From positions 1-64,000 of IMG/VR virus record IMGVR_UViG_3300011261_000157: a stretch of 64,000 nucleotides of DNA. One strand, written 5' to 3'. Source of the DNA: a virus. Each line of letters opens with the position of its first letter. Within the stretch, counting starts at the first letter, position 1. Below are positions 40,721 through 50,483 of this stretch, piece after piece. A program made the position numbers and the translations under genes. A model generated the notes under the pieces. That model ran no database searches, was not told the DNA's origin, and worked only from the letters and a program-made list of their open reading frames with translations.

Positions 40721-40888
40721 ATGGATGTTACAAGTTTTGTGGGGATGTTCAGCTTCTCTAAAGTTGCATATTTAGATGGATATGACTACGTAAGGTCTAG
40801 CTACTTAAATCGAACAGTGCCGTGGGATATGTTGTTTCTTGAATTTTGTGCATCTAGTTCAGGTACTTATCACTTAGTAGTATTTTAA
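40721..40888 (+). CDS. VF-tail microprotein (55 aa)
   Basis: Starts MDVTSFVGMFSFSKVAYLD, ends YHLVVF. ATG abuts the preceding TAG. Role unknown. Confidence 0.7.
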   Translation: MDVTSFVGMFSFSKVAYLDGYDYVRSSYLNRTVPWDMLFLEFCASSSGTYHLVVF

Positions 40889-40901
40889 TAAAAGGACAGA
40901 A

Positions 40902-43900
40902 ATGGCTAACATAGATCCTAATAAACTAGTTAGAAACTTCGAGGTGGTAACCCACACTCCAAGTGAATTACGCCTATATTGGGATTCACCTCGCTCTGAG
41001 TCTGACTTGGAGGAAGTGGTAGTAGTTCGTCGTAAAGATGCTTTCCCTGTCGAGATACGTAACCGTAATTTCGAGGACCGCTACACGGATGTAGCTCAGG
41101 TGGAAGTATTCAGAGGCAGCCCTATCTACTGTAGTCACCTAATACCTAACGGTAGCGGTGTCCTAGCTATAGCAGGTGACAATGCCTTCACGCCGGCCAT
41201 GTCTGAATTCTCCCGTGATAATAATTACAAGGGGAGATTGATAAGGGACTCGTTAAGTCAAGTGTTCAGAATTACAGGTAATACTGAAGATGAACTCTAC
41301 TACGAGTCTATATCAACTAACCCAGATAACCAAGTAATCCCAACAGAGGGAGCTTTCGTTATCTTGGCAGACTTCGCTAAAGAGCGCAGATCACTACAGA
41401 CACTTAGCTTACTACCGGACTCAGCTACTATCACTATTTTAGCTAACTCCTTCACAGGCGGGGATTCAATAACCTTGAATAACTCAGTCACACTTAACTA
41501 CGCAAGTGAGTGGTCGGCCGGTGCTACAGTAGAAGACACAGCTCAGAACTTACTCTTAGCTTGTCAGAATTCAGGCGTTAAGTACAAAGTAACCCGATAC
41601 GGAGCTACCTTGCTCCTCCAAAAGTCCGAAGAGAATAGCCTATCCGTAACCTCTACAGCGGCTAACGCCGAGGTGATTGATTATGGGGCAGCCCGCGGTA
41701 AAGTATTCATTAACAATACCGTAGGTAATATCAAGGACAATGAATTAAATAAGCTAGTTATACAGGAAGGTAACCTAACCTTCAATCACATCAAGTCCAA
41801 CTCAGGCTTGTTAGTGGAGTTATATACTTCAGTGATCGTAGCAGCTAGCGACGTACATGTGTTAGATTCACATGCTAATACCTTCCCAAGTGGGTTCATC
41901 GATACTTACGGGTCTCAGATTGAATCTATTAGGAAAGACGGTAAAGGCCTAGAGTCCGACGTGTACTATTATTACACAGCATTTACAACGCCTATTACTA
42001 GCATTTCAGTTACTTACAACGAGGAAGACCCTTACGGAGAGAATCCATTACCGTATACGGTAGATAAGGTCGCTTCTTACTACATGCGCGTGTTCTACGA
42101 AGATATCAAATACGCTAACATGGACGTAGGTGAGTATACTTACGATTCTGGGACAGGAGCTATCACCTTCACTGATGGTAGAGACCTTAGCGGAGAAGAT
42201 ATCCTAGTAGGCTATTTATTCGCAGATAACCTAGGACAGCGCTACTCAATCGTAGACGTGTCTAATTTAGCTTCTGGCAGCTTTAACTTAGCAACAGGGC
42301 TAACGGTAGGGACAGACCCTCAGACGCCTCTACACGGCGCTATAACGGTCGCTAACACGCCTGTAGGTTACGGAAGTATCCTAGTTGGAGATACCTTCAA
42401 AGATATCGCCGGTAACAGCTTCCAGATTTACGGGACTAATACAGACCCTCTAGGTGGTTTGCCGACTCCTCCAAGTCACAGCTTTGACGTAGGTCAGGGG
42501 TTGATTGATACTAACTTAGTAGTCAATCCATTTCTAGTACCCTACAGTTATGACCCAACGGACGGAGCCATTCAGTACGGTGAATTACCGATCACTCAGA
42601 ACACTCAGCTAAGCCCTTATACCTACACTTCGGGCACAGGTATTATATCCTACACTACTAACATAGAGCTGGGAGATGTTGAAGTTGGCCACACTTTCGT
42701 TGATGGTGTTGGTAATTACTTTGAGATCTTAACTGTAGATGCAGTTAACTTGAAGTTAGGACTAGCAGCAGGACTGACAATCGACACTACAGTAGCTAAT
42801 CGTAGATCAGGCTCGGTGATCTCAGAAGTAGGATTTACGGATGAGGAAGGTAACCTATTGGTTGACCTAGCTGAAGTTAAGCCTCTGGATCTATTCAAGA
42901 CTAACTCTAAAGCTGACTATGTAGTCCTCGGAGCAGATGCTTCAGAAGCTAGGCTTTTCATTGAACCTAACCTAGACTCCTTAGCTACGATAGTAGAGAC
43001 TGAGTTTGACGGTTCCGTGTATCGTCGAGGTAACGAAGTGACTTGGATTGGGTTTGAAGGTGAGAACGCAGCGATCTTAAACTCATCTAACTTAGGTGCC
43101 GTACGTAGGTACAGCTCAGTTAACGACGTTCAGTTTGCTTACGCAAGTAACCCTCTAAGTACTCAGGCTTTCGCAATTAGCGCGGCTGAGAATGATATAG
43201 TTAGACTACTTTATAAATGGTGGCCTAGTGTTTTCAGAGACTTAGACGAGACAGGTGACTTAGAAGATTTGATGGGCGTATTCGGCTACAAGTTCAATGA
43301 GATATATTCACTCATATCAACTTACGAGCTACAGAATGCAGACTTAATCGTACCTAAGTATCTAGATCAAGGGTATCGTAACCGAGGTATGTCAGTAGTA
43401 TCTGAGTCCTTAGGTATTGATACTAGACGTAGAGTCATGAAAGATATCGTATCATGTTGGAAGTTAAAAGGCAGCCGAGAAGGTTTAGCTAAGTACATCA
43501 AGGTACTAACTACTTGGGACGTGACTAACGGGACGGGCGACTTAATCAGAGCTATCCAAGACAGTAGTCAAGATCTAGTAGGTTTAAGACATTACTCAGC
43601 CTTCCTAGGTAATCTAAATACTGAGTTCGTAGATACAACTAACGTGAAGAGCCCTCCAGCAGGTCGCTTCGTAAAGGGTCTGCCTGGCTTTAACTTGGCA
43701 GGTTTCTTTGATGTAGTTGAGATTCAGATTGAACTACCTAACGTAGCCTTACATACTGGTAACTCGACTAACGTAAGTTATGTAGGCAGTACCAGCATAC
43801 TTCAACATAGTGGCACGGACTTCGGCGGGATGAATAATCTCAAAGGATGTTTCGTAATCCCAATTGAAGGTAGCCCTAATGATTACTACGAGATCCTAGC

Positions 43901-44078
43901 TAATGATTCAGACACACTTACTGTTCAAGGGTCGATACCATTTTCAGCACTTGGCAATAAGTACGTAGTCCTAAGTCCCCTTAACTTAAATAGATTTGTA
44001 GCCCTTCAGAGGACTATAGTCGAACAGTTATCATACAGATCAGTACCAGTTTTCAACTTTACCATCAAGACAATTTAA
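40902..44078 (+). CDS. gpI-like baseplate/tail protein with long amino extension (1058 aa)
   Basis: Residues about 760-890 (YKWWPSVFRDLDETGDLEDL, then SLGIDTRRRVMKDIVSCWK, GSREGLAKYIKVLTTWDV) match the P2 gpI-type tail protein, which is normally about 200 residues. The amino 750 residues are beta-rich: an Ig-like part near 170-260 (DSITLNNSVTLNYASEWSAG) and three copies of the shared module (ILVGYLFADNLGQRYSIV, ILVGDTFKDIAGNSFQI, VEVGHTFVDGVGNYFEIL). It probably joins fibres to the baseplate. Confidence 0.75.
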   Translation: MANIDPNKLVRNFEVVTHTPSELRLYWDSPRSESDLEEVVVVRRKDAFPVEIRNRNFEDRYTDVAQVEVFRGSPIYCSHLIPNGSGVLAIAGDNAFTPAMSEFSRDNNYKGRLIRDSLSQVFRITGNTEDELYYESISTNPDNQVIPTEGAFVILADFAKERRSLQTLSLLPDSATITILANSFTGGDSITLNNSVTLNYASEWSAGATVEDTAQNLLLACQNSGVKYKVTRYGATLLLQKSEENSLSVTSTAANAEVIDYGAARGKVFINNTVGNIKDNELNKLVIQEGNLTFNHIKSNSGLLVELYTSVIVAASDVHVLDSHANTFPSGFIDTYGSQIESIRKDGKGLESDVYYYYTAFTTPITSISVTYNEEDPYGENPLPYTVDKVASYYMRVFYEDIKYANMDVGEYTYDSGTGAITFTDGRDLSGEDILVGYLFADNLGQRYSIVDVSNLASGSFNLATGLTVGTDPQTPLHGAITVANTPVGYGSILVGDTFKDIAGNSFQIYGTNTDPLGGLPTPPSHSFDVGQGLIDTNLVVNPFLVPYSYDPTDGAIQYGELPITQNTQLSPYTYTSGTGIISYTTNIELGDVEVGHTFVDGVGNYFEILTVDAVNLKLGLAAGLTIDTTVANRRSGSVISEVGFTDEEGNLLVDLAEVKPLDLFKTNSKADYVVLGADASEARLFIEPNLDSLATIVETEFDGSVYRRGNEVTWIGFEGENAAILNSSNLGAVRRYSSVNDVQFAYASNPLSTQAFAISAAENDIVRLLYKWWPSVFRDLDETGDLEDLMGVFGYKFNEIYSLISTYELQNADLIVPKYLDQGYRNRGMSVVSESLGIDTRRRVMKDIVSCWKLKGSREGLAKYIKVLTTWDVTNGTGDLIRAIQDSSQDLVGLRHYSAFLGNLNTEFVDTTNVKSPPAGRFVKGLPGFNLAGFFDVVEIQIELPNVALHTGNSTNVSYVGSTSILQHSGTDFGGMNNLKGCFVIPIEGSPNDYYEILANDSDTLTVQGSIPFSALGNKYVVLSPLNLNRFVALQRTIVEQLSYRSVPVFNFTIKTI

Positions 44079-44088
44079 GGAGTCGTGA

Positions 44089-46662
44089 GTGAGTACAACT
44101 AATAACTACTTCAGACCTAAGCGCCACTATAGGTCAGTGTTTAGGGAAGGCAAGTACCTACTTAACACCGAGGCGACAGAGATTCAGTTAGAAATGATGG
44201 ATAGGTTGAAAGAACAAATCAACTTAATCTACGGCCCTAACTTCTCTATCCAAGACGGTATGTTGGTAGAAGCGGACACTGTAGTGGGGCGTGTAATTAT
44301 CAGGCCTGGCTACAGTTACATCGACGGGTACCCAGTAGACTTCAACTCAGCTAACGATCCTTTGATCGGGTTGGGAGTCTCACCTACTGAGTTCACTTCG
44401 GCTGATTTCATTAAGGTCAACAAGACACCTAGTGAAGCTGGCGGGATCGCCCTTCAATTAGGCGGCGGTACTCCGATTGACGCTGGTACTTATATGATCG
44501 TCCTTGAACTTAAAGAGGAATTGATCACAGCGGCGCAAGATCCTTACTTACGCTCAGCTAACCTATCAGAGTCAACAGCGGATAGACATAGACTTATCGT
44601 TGATGTCCACTTAATTCCTAAGTTTATTGATAACGTAGAGGTTAATGGACCTAACATCGACGCTAGTCCAATCCCTTACCGTGGATCAGCAGCTTATAAC
44701 TTCACTGACTATGTGAGCATTACTCAATCAGGTAGTACTTATTCATTAGTTTCGACTACAGCTATCACAGGCGCTGAAGCTATTGATGGTCGTAACGTAG
44801 AGTTACAGTTCAACAACGGTAACGGAACCTCCACGGCGGCGTTCCCAACCTCTAACGCAGATATCAGAGAATTCATCCATGGGACTCTAATCGACTCCAA
44901 TGGCACTGAGTTCCACATTTCAAACATGTTCGTAACGCCTGGCAATGCTACGCGTATCACGATGCAGCTCGACTTGGAAAAGGCTAGGCCAGTAGACCTA
45001 ACTACATTCCAATCAACTCCAGTAATTGTATCAGGTCGCCCTTATCGTTTGGTTAAGCGTAGTCTATACGTTACAAGTTCAAGTCAGCTTCCTGAAGGTA
45101 AGAGATTCTATCCTATCGCTGAAGTTGAATGGAACGGAGCTACGGTAAGCTCTAGTGACATCATGGACTTGAGACCTAAAGCTCTAGCTCGTGATGGTGT
45201 ACTTGATCTTATTCGCAACCAAGGTCTAACCCTTACTTCTGAAGGTGCTCTTTACTGGAATCAGGCGAGCGGCGGTGAATTAGTATGGGCGGATGATCTA
45301 TATATCCAATCAGCCTTTGAAGGATTCGACTGGACTATTGCTGCTGGCGATTCTATTTCACTATTTAGTGGACTAGCTGTTAATGAGGTACTTTATGTAA
45401 ACCTCAATGATGAGCCTGTGGGAGGATCACTCACACTTAAGAAAGGTGTGCGAGGAGTGGGGGATTTAACTCAAGACTCACTTAGAGCTTCAGATGTATT
45501 CTGGGTAGCTAAGCGTCTTAGTGATAACCGCATCTACTTCAACGGCGGCCTTACACTCAATGACAAACAGTCTAAGTTCTTCTACGATGTACCAGATTAC
45601 GAGCTTCTGCCTCAGGACATCCTAACTCTAGGTTACTCAGCTCTATTTGATGATAAACTAGAAGACTCCACGGCCTTTGATGATTCAGCTAGTTCGGGGG
45701 AATTCTTCGCTAGCTCATATATGCTTGAGTACAGCAACCGAGTGATTACTGTAGTTGGTAACGATGTTACTTTAGCTTCAGCCACTAGCTTTACCTTGAG
45801 CGTAGGTGATGTAATCGTCCAAGGACCTGTAATGGCTACTATCACAGTAGTTACAAGTCCAACCCTAGTGACCGTAGATGATGGATCAGGACTTACTGAC
45901 TCCGTTAATGCAACGATCAGTCAAGTAGCTCAGACCTTGAACATCCGTACTTTGGATGACGGGGGCGGTTCAGCCGAGCAGATTAATTCTTACTTGAATA
46001 CTCCAGTGAATAAAGTGCTAGTTCGTTACGATGATAATATCATTCAATCAATTGGAAACTCACCTAGATTAGCTTACTCAGTAACCGCTAATGCAGGTAC
46101 TGATTGGACAGATGCTCAGGCACGTCCAGATGCACTTTCCGACACAGTAACTGAAGTAGTACCTACTACGGCAGGTTCAGATGTTAGATTGAGATTCTTC
46201 TCTAATGTGACTTCGGGAGATGGAACCTCGATCCTTGAGTCATTCAGAGCTTTCCTCCACAATCGATCCTTCGTAGGTACTTTGATTAGTACAGGCGGAG
46301 CAGGCGGGGCAGCCGGAGCACGGGCTTTAGAGTTCAGAGTCTACGGTGACATCGAAAACCCAGATCTTGAGCCTACAGGAGCCCCTACTTACAATGTAGC
46401 TGAGTTAGAAATGACTTCGGGCATCCTTGTGATTGAGAACGGTCAGATCGGAGAATTCAACGTACATATCGTAAGTTACGACACTGACGGTACTAACCCT
46501 GTGACTCACATCATGGAGAACGTAGTACTAGCTTCAGCAGGTAGTTCGGTTATCAGCATGAGCTTCTCTAACACGACTATTCCAGCCGGCAAAGTAGTTA
46601 AGCTACTCACTCAGTACGTATCTGGCACTAAAACATCTAACATAGCCGTAGTGCTAAGCTAA
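44089..46662 (+). CDS. Tail fibre-type protein, DUF4815-like (857 aa)
   Basis: GTG start six bases after AAGGAG. The amino part (HYRSVFREGKYLLNTEATEI, VEADTVVGRVIIRPGYSYID) resembles DUF4815 phage tail proteins. The middle holds one shared beta module (IHGTLIDSNGTEFHI). The last 90 residues (EFNVHIVSYDTDGTNPVTHI, IPAGKVVKLL) have a counterpart in the next gene (YRVIVNSYDAAGAFQTEHI, VPANSTLVL). Probably a fibre or fibre-connector trimer at the baseplate. Confidence 0.7.
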   Translation: MSTTNNYFRPKRHYRSVFREGKYLLNTEATEIQLEMMDRLKEQINLIYGPNFSIQDGMLVEADTVVGRVIIRPGYSYIDGYPVDFNSANDPLIGLGVSPTEFTSADFIKVNKTPSEAGGIALQLGGGTPIDAGTYMIVLELKEELITAAQDPYLRSANLSESTADRHRLIVDVHLIPKFIDNVEVNGPNIDASPIPYRGSAAYNFTDYVSITQSGSTYSLVSTTAITGAEAIDGRNVELQFNNGNGTSTAAFPTSNADIREFIHGTLIDSNGTEFHISNMFVTPGNATRITMQLDLEKARPVDLTTFQSTPVIVSGRPYRLVKRSLYVTSSSQLPEGKRFYPIAEVEWNGATVSSSDIMDLRPKALARDGVLDLIRNQGLTLTSEGALYWNQASGGELVWADDLYIQSAFEGFDWTIAAGDSISLFSGLAVNEVLYVNLNDEPVGGSLTLKKGVRGVGDLTQDSLRASDVFWVAKRLSDNRIYFNGGLTLNDKQSKFFYDVPDYELLPQDILTLGYSALFDDKLEDSTAFDDSASSGEFFASSYMLEYSNRVITVVGNDVTLASATSFTLSVGDVIVQGPVMATITVVTSPTLVTVDDGSGLTDSVNATISQVAQTLNIRTLDDGGGSAEQINSYLNTPVNKVLVRYDDNIIQSIGNSPRLAYSVTANAGTDWTDAQARPDALSDTVTEVVPTTAGSDVRLRFFSNVTSGDGTSILESFRAFLHNRSFVGTLISTGGAGGAAGARALEFRVYGDIENPDLEPTGAPTYNVAELEMTSGILVIENGQIGEFNVHIVSYDTDGTNPVTHIMENVVLASAGSSVISMSFSNTTIPAGKVVKLLTQYVSGTKTSNIAVVLS

Positions 46663-46672
46663 GGAGACCTAA

Positions 46673-47338
46673 ATGGCTTTAACTAAGCAAATTAGCCGTA
46701 GATCACTCATTCTGAGTCCAACTACGGCAGAAGTATCCACAGCTCAGACTATCGCTCCGTACTATGACTTCCGTATTGATGGTTTACTTGAAATACCTCT
46801 AGCTGAGACATTCGATGTGTCTCGCTACGTAGACGCTGAGCAGACTCTAGTAGGAGCTAAGCTAAGCGTACTGACAGGAGGAACTAGTCAGTATCGCGTT
46901 ATCGTAAACAGCTACGATGCAGCAGGGGCGTTTCAAACTGAGCATATCAACACTCTAGTCTCACCTACTACTGATAATGTAGTCTACACCCTACCTTTCA
47001 TTGAAGCTACTGTTCCAGCTAACAGCACGTTAGTTCTAAGTGTGGCTGAGGAAGTGATTGGATCAGCGGTAGAGGACTTGAGTCTTACGTTAGTGGCTGG
47101 TACTTTTGCAGATCTAGATCAGATTAGTGCAACTAGCCTAGCTGGGATTCACCCAATAGGCGGGACACTTAGGGCTGACCTATCAGTAGCTCAGTTTCAG
47201 TCTCAGATGGGAACCAACTGGATTGAGGCTAACGGTCAATCTTCAGTAGGTACACAGTACGAAGCTATAACGCTTAACACAGTAGTGCCGACGATAGTAG
47301 ATCCTGACGGATTAACTGTAATGATTAGAGTTAACTAA
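46673..47338 (+). CDS. Tail fibre-associated protein (221 aa)
   Basis: The amino half contains the beta domain shared with the end of the previous protein. The carboxy half (DLSVAQFQSQMGTNWIEANG, then GTQYEAITLNTVVPTIVDP) resembles a small tip domain, with a GTNWIEANGQ motif seen in phage fibre or collar-type domains. AAGGAGA precedes the ATG. Possibly a distal fibre subunit. Confidence 0.6.
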   Translation: MALTKQISRRSLILSPTTAEVSTAQTIAPYYDFRIDGLLEIPLAETFDVSRYVDAEQTLVGAKLSVLTGGTSQYRVIVNSYDAAGAFQTEHINTLVSPTTDNVVYTLPFIEATVPANSTLVLSVAEEVIGSAVEDLSLTLVAGTFADLDQISATSLAGIHPIGGTLRADLSVAQFQSQMGTNWIEANGQSSVGTQYEAITLNTVVPTIVDPDGLTVMIRVN

Positions 47339-47402
47339 TATCAGAATAAACAAGCCGGATAACCGGACGGGTATAAAGACCCAAGATCAAAAGGACAGGT
47401 AA

Positions 47403-49475
47403 ATGGCCACAATTGTAACAGATCTCATCTCCCACCTTCAGTGTGGCGAGACCATCGCAGCCAACGACGCAGTTTACATCGACGACATCACGGGTAAAGT
47501 AGGCCTATACAATCCTACTATCCCAACTCAAGTGTTCGCAGGTATTGCTAAAGAAGCAGGCGTACTTGATGACTTCATTCGAGTAGTACAAACAGGTAGA
47601 GTTAAAGGCTTCTCAGGCTTGACGCCTGGCCAGTTCGTATATGCCTCTACAACCGTGCCTGGCGCTTTCCAGCTAACTGAGCCTATCGCTTCTCAGAAAG
47701 TGATCCTAGGTATCGCTAAGAGCGCTACAGAGCTTGTAATCAACGGCGGCTTAGGTATTAAGCCTGGCGGAGCAGGCGGCGGTGGCGGTGGGCTTGATGT
47801 CTATCATACGCAGGATATGGAAGGTTTAGCCGACGCTTCAGGATTCACTACTGGTAATGACGTAGTATTTCTTAACGCAGGCAGCATGGCCGGTACCCTA
47901 GCTTTAGATGAAGTCTCTCCTATCTCAGGTGCTAAATCACTTAAGTACACTCAAGCAGCCGGATCACTTAATGACTACTTCGCAAGTGAAGTGATTGATG
48001 TTGAGCTGAAGCAGCAGAACAACGATTCAGGCATGACCCTATACTTCGAGTACGACGGGGCTGATGATGATATCAAACTGGTAGTATGGGATGAGACCAA
48101 CTCAGAGGAACTTACTACAGGCGTTGAACTCATCAAGACTACAGGTAAAGCTACACGTTACGCATTGTCTTTTTACGTGCCTGTTACATGTACTCAGATC
48201 AGGTGGGGCGCTCAAGTACTCGTAGAGAATATCGGAGCTGTACTTAAGATTGATGATGTTGAGATTACAAGTAATCCGTTCGTTGAAGCTGATTTATCGG
48301 AGGAGAATCACTTCAGCGCTCGCATAGGATCAGGCGGGGCCATCATTAGTCAGGATGTGCCGTGGATTCAAAGTGTAGGTAACCCTTCAGGAGGGACTTA
48401 TACAGTAGTATTCACGCCGGGCTTCTTCACTGTGCCTCCGGCACTTACTACCGGAGGAGGAGATGTCAATGACGGCTCTGCTAGAATTGGTGAAGGTACC
48501 GTTACAACTTCAGGAGTCACTATCTATACAGGTATCTCTGATAACAGTGGACCTACGGCTCGTAACATACCTTTCGCCCTTCACGCATCTCGCCAAGGCT
48601 CTGACTACTCAGTAGGCTCACCTCACGTGTTAACGCCGGCTAGGTCGAGTAGCACTGTCACTAAGGTATTGAACGCAGATGAGACTACCAGTGGAATCAC
48701 CCTCAGTGACCTAACTTTCTCAGACTTAGTAATTGGTAATAAGTATGAGATCGCTCTAACCGCTCAGTTGGGAGGGATCAGCGGGTCTGTAAACGAGATT
48801 GGGATACGACACAACGGTGTTGAGATTGGAAAAGCTCAGTCTTACGGGGGAGGGTCTTCCGTGCAGTTTGTAAGTACTGTATCTGTTAAGTTTACAGCTA
48901 CAGCAACTTCCTTAACTTTCTTGACAGGCTTTACAGGATCGGGTTTCGTTCAAGGTAATGGAACTCAGTCAGAGACCTTTGCCCAATTGACTAACCTAAC
49001 CTCTCAATTCCTAGCCGCTATACCTACTCCTAAAGTAGCTTACTTAAAAGATGTTAAGACCAGCGGTACTAACGGAGGCGACTTTAACTCAGGCTCCTAC
49101 GTCACTCGCGTTCTGAACACAGTAGAAGGTGATAGTGGATTTGTGAGCTTGAGTGGTAATCAGTTCACACTTCAGCCTGGCAAGTATCAGATTGAAGCCC
49201 ATGCGCCAGGCCACCTGTGCGGAGCCCATAAGGCTAAGGTCTACAACGTGACTAACTCGGTTGACGCCATTATCGGTGCTTACGCTTCTTCTGAGACAGG
49301 CTCAGGAACAGGCACTCGAAGCGTGGTTGATGGTACCCTTACTTTAACTTCTCCTAAGGTGTTTGAATTACGTCATAGATGTACGAATACTAAAGCCTCT
49401 AACGGCTTAGGGTTCCCCTGCGCTTTCGGAGACTCAGAAATCTACGCTGTAGTGAAGATCACCAAGCTAGCTTAA
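47403..49475 (+). CDS. Tail fibre protein (690 aa)
   Basis: The amino part (GETIAANDAVYIDDITGKVG) is a fibre-type 'DUF2190-like' strand set, then a Gly-rich hinge (GGAGGGGGGL, about 122-131). Domains after it include a carbohydrate-binding-like beta sandwich (about 140-290; GAKSLKYTQAAGSLNDYFAS), two beta domains and a TNF/C1q-like carboxy domain (VSLSGNQFTLQPGKYQIEAH, ALRHRCTNTKASNGLGFP-type end). This is the plan of receptor-binding fibres. A promoter follows the stop. Confidence 0.7.
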   Translation: MATIVTDLISHLQCGETIAANDAVYIDDITGKVGLYNPTIPTQVFAGIAKEAGVLDDFIRVVQTGRVKGFSGLTPGQFVYASTTVPGAFQLTEPIASQKVILGIAKSATELVINGGLGIKPGGAGGGGGGLDVYHTQDMEGLADASGFTTGNDVVFLNAGSMAGTLALDEVSPISGAKSLKYTQAAGSLNDYFASEVIDVELKQQNNDSGMTLYFEYDGADDDIKLVVWDETNSEELTTGVELIKTTGKATRYALSFYVPVTCTQIRWGAQVLVENIGAVLKIDDVEITSNPFVEADLSEENHFSARIGSGGAIISQDVPWIQSVGNPSGGTYTVVFTPGFFTVPPALTTGGGDVNDGSARIGEGTVTTSGVTIYTGISDNSGPTARNIPFALHASRQGSDYSVGSPHVLTPARSSSTVTKVLNADETTSGITLSDLTFSDLVIGNKYEIALTAQLGGISGSVNEIGIRHNGVEIGKAQSYGGGSSVQFVSTVSVKFTATATSLTFLTGFTGSGFVQGNGTQSETFAQLTNLTSQFLAAIPTPKVAYLKDVKTSGTNGGDFNSGSYVTRVLNTVEGDSGFVSLSGNQFTLQPGKYQIEAHAPGHLCGAHKAKVYNVTNSVDAIIGAYASSETGSGTGTRSVVDGTLTLTSPKVFELRHRCTNTKASNGLGFPCAFGDSEIYAVVKITKLA

Positions 49476-49479
49476 CCTC

Positions 49480-49508
49480 TTGACAGACCTATCAAACTTT
49501 GATATACT
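49480..49508 (+). promoter_or_regulatory. Sigma70-type promoter
   Basis: TTGACA (49480-49485), 17-base spacer, TATACT (49503-49508). It abuts a terminator hairpin and is upstream of three VF-tail genes and the lysin. Confidence 0.85.
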
Positions 49509-49509
49509 T

Positions 49510-49540
49510 AACCCTCGGACTTCGGTTCGGGGGTTATTTT
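49510..49540 (+). terminator. Terminator with UUCG tetraloop
   Basis: AACCCTCGGA, CTTCGG loop, TTCGGGGGTT, then ATTTTG. It ends the fibre transcript; transcripts from the 49480 promoter would start within its 5' arm and so not form the full hairpin. Confidence 0.85.
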
Positions 49541-49557
49541 GCGTTTAAGGAGACTGA

Positions 49558-49686
49558 ATGAGGCTTAGTGGATTATCGATTGCAATAGGTGACGTTAGGA
49601 TTGGAGTTTTTGATAAGTACCCTTTAACATGTTTCTCTCACCTCAAGTTTAACCGAAAGCTCCGCCATGCATTGCAGGTGTTTTAA
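49558..49686 (+). CDS. VF-tail microprotein (42 aa)
   Basis: First gene after the 49480 promoter, with AAGGAGA ahead. Starts MRLSGLSIAIGDVRIGVFD, ends RHALQVF. One of the two shortest copies. Role unknown. Confidence 0.75.
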   Translation: MRLSGLSIAIGDVRIGVFDKYPLTCFSHLKFNRKLRHALQVF

Positions 49687-49839
49687 ATGGGCCATATAAT
49701 ATACACAGTTGATATGATTTCGGACAGTGTGCAGTATTGGGAGTGGAGTGAATACCCTGAACGGATTCTGTTGTTCCACTTTCAAACACGGACTACATTT
49801 GCTAGTGAGTATGGAGATTACCTAATAGGAGTGTTTTGA
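49687..49839 (+). CDS. VF-tail microprotein (50 aa)
   Basis: Starts MGHIIYTVDMISDSVQYWEW, ends DYLIGVF. A textbook example of the Y-x-V-x-M then V-x-Y-W pattern. Role unknown. Confidence 0.8.
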   Translation: MGHIIYTVDMISDSVQYWEWSEYPERILLFHFQTRTTFASEYGDYLIGVF

Positions 49840-49840
49840 T

Positions 49841-50014
49841 ATGGGAGCCTTTGAATACGGGATCATGGTCGATGATGATCGATCTCACGAGATTCAATAC
49901 TACAGGTCCGACCATATAATAGTGTGGAATTTAGTAATTATTAACAAGAGTTATGGAGTATCTACCATCCGTACTTATACTGCTGATCATAAATACTACC
50001 TAGGGGTTTTCTAA
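49841..50014 (+). CDS. VF-tail microprotein (57 aa)
   Basis: Starts MGAFEYGIMVDDDRSHEIQY, ends YYLGVF with GTT-TTC. Overlaps the lysin ATG by one base. Role unknown. Confidence 0.75.
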   Translation: MGAFEYGIMVDDDRSHEIQYYRSDHIIVWNLVIINKSYGVSTIRTYTADHKYYLGVF

Positions 50015-50457
50015 TGTCCTACTTCACTCGCAGTGAGATCCTCATGGGTAGGGATGTTCAATATCCAATCTCACCTACTCAATCTCGTAACTTAGACCTA
50101 CTCATAGAAGCCTTAAACCCCATACGAGAAGCATGGGGGCGAGCCATGATCCTAAGTTCTGGGTATAGGCCCTCACAGATCAATCAATCCGCAGGCGGCG
50201 CTAAGATGTCCGCTCATATGTCCTGCCAAGCTGTTGATATCGTTGATAAAGACGGATCATTTGCTGAATGGTGTTTAAATAACCTTGACATATTAGAAGA
50301 ATGCGGTGTATACTTAGAGGACCCTCGGTATACTTATATCGTAGATGAAGAAGGTGATCGAGTAGGTGGGTGGGTTCACTTGGATATCAGAGGTCCTAAA
50401 TCAGGTAATCGAGTATTCATACCGTACTCTGGACCTATTAAATTGAAGGTAGTATGA
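50014..50457 (+). CDS. M15-type peptidase endolysin (147 aa)
   Basis: Carries the peptidase M15A (D-Ala-D-Ala carboxypeptidase/L,D-endopeptidase) signature: SSGYRPSQINQSAGGAKMSAHMSCQAVDI near 50-75 gives the first Zn ligands His and Asp, and GGWVHLDI near 120 gives the second His. It should cleave the peptide stems of peptidoglycan for lysis. It has no signal peptide, so it needs a holin, of which 50829 is a candidate. Flanked by VF genes on both sides with overlapping ends. Confidence 0.85.
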   Translation: MSYFTRSEILMGRDVQYPISPTQSRNLDLLIEALNPIREAWGRAMILSSGYRPSQINQSAGGAKMSAHMSCQAVDIVDKDGSFAEWCLNNLDILEECGVYLEDPRYTYIVDEEGDRVGGWVHLDIRGPKSGNRVFIPYSGPIKLKVV

Positions 50458-50483
50458 TAATTAAATACATGATAATTAAATAT
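50454..50483 (+). repeat. 15-bp tandem duplication over a start codon
   Basis: ATGATAATTAAATAC (50454-50468) is repeated as ATGATAATTAAATAT (50469-50483). It doubles MIIKY at the amino end. Confidence 0.8.
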
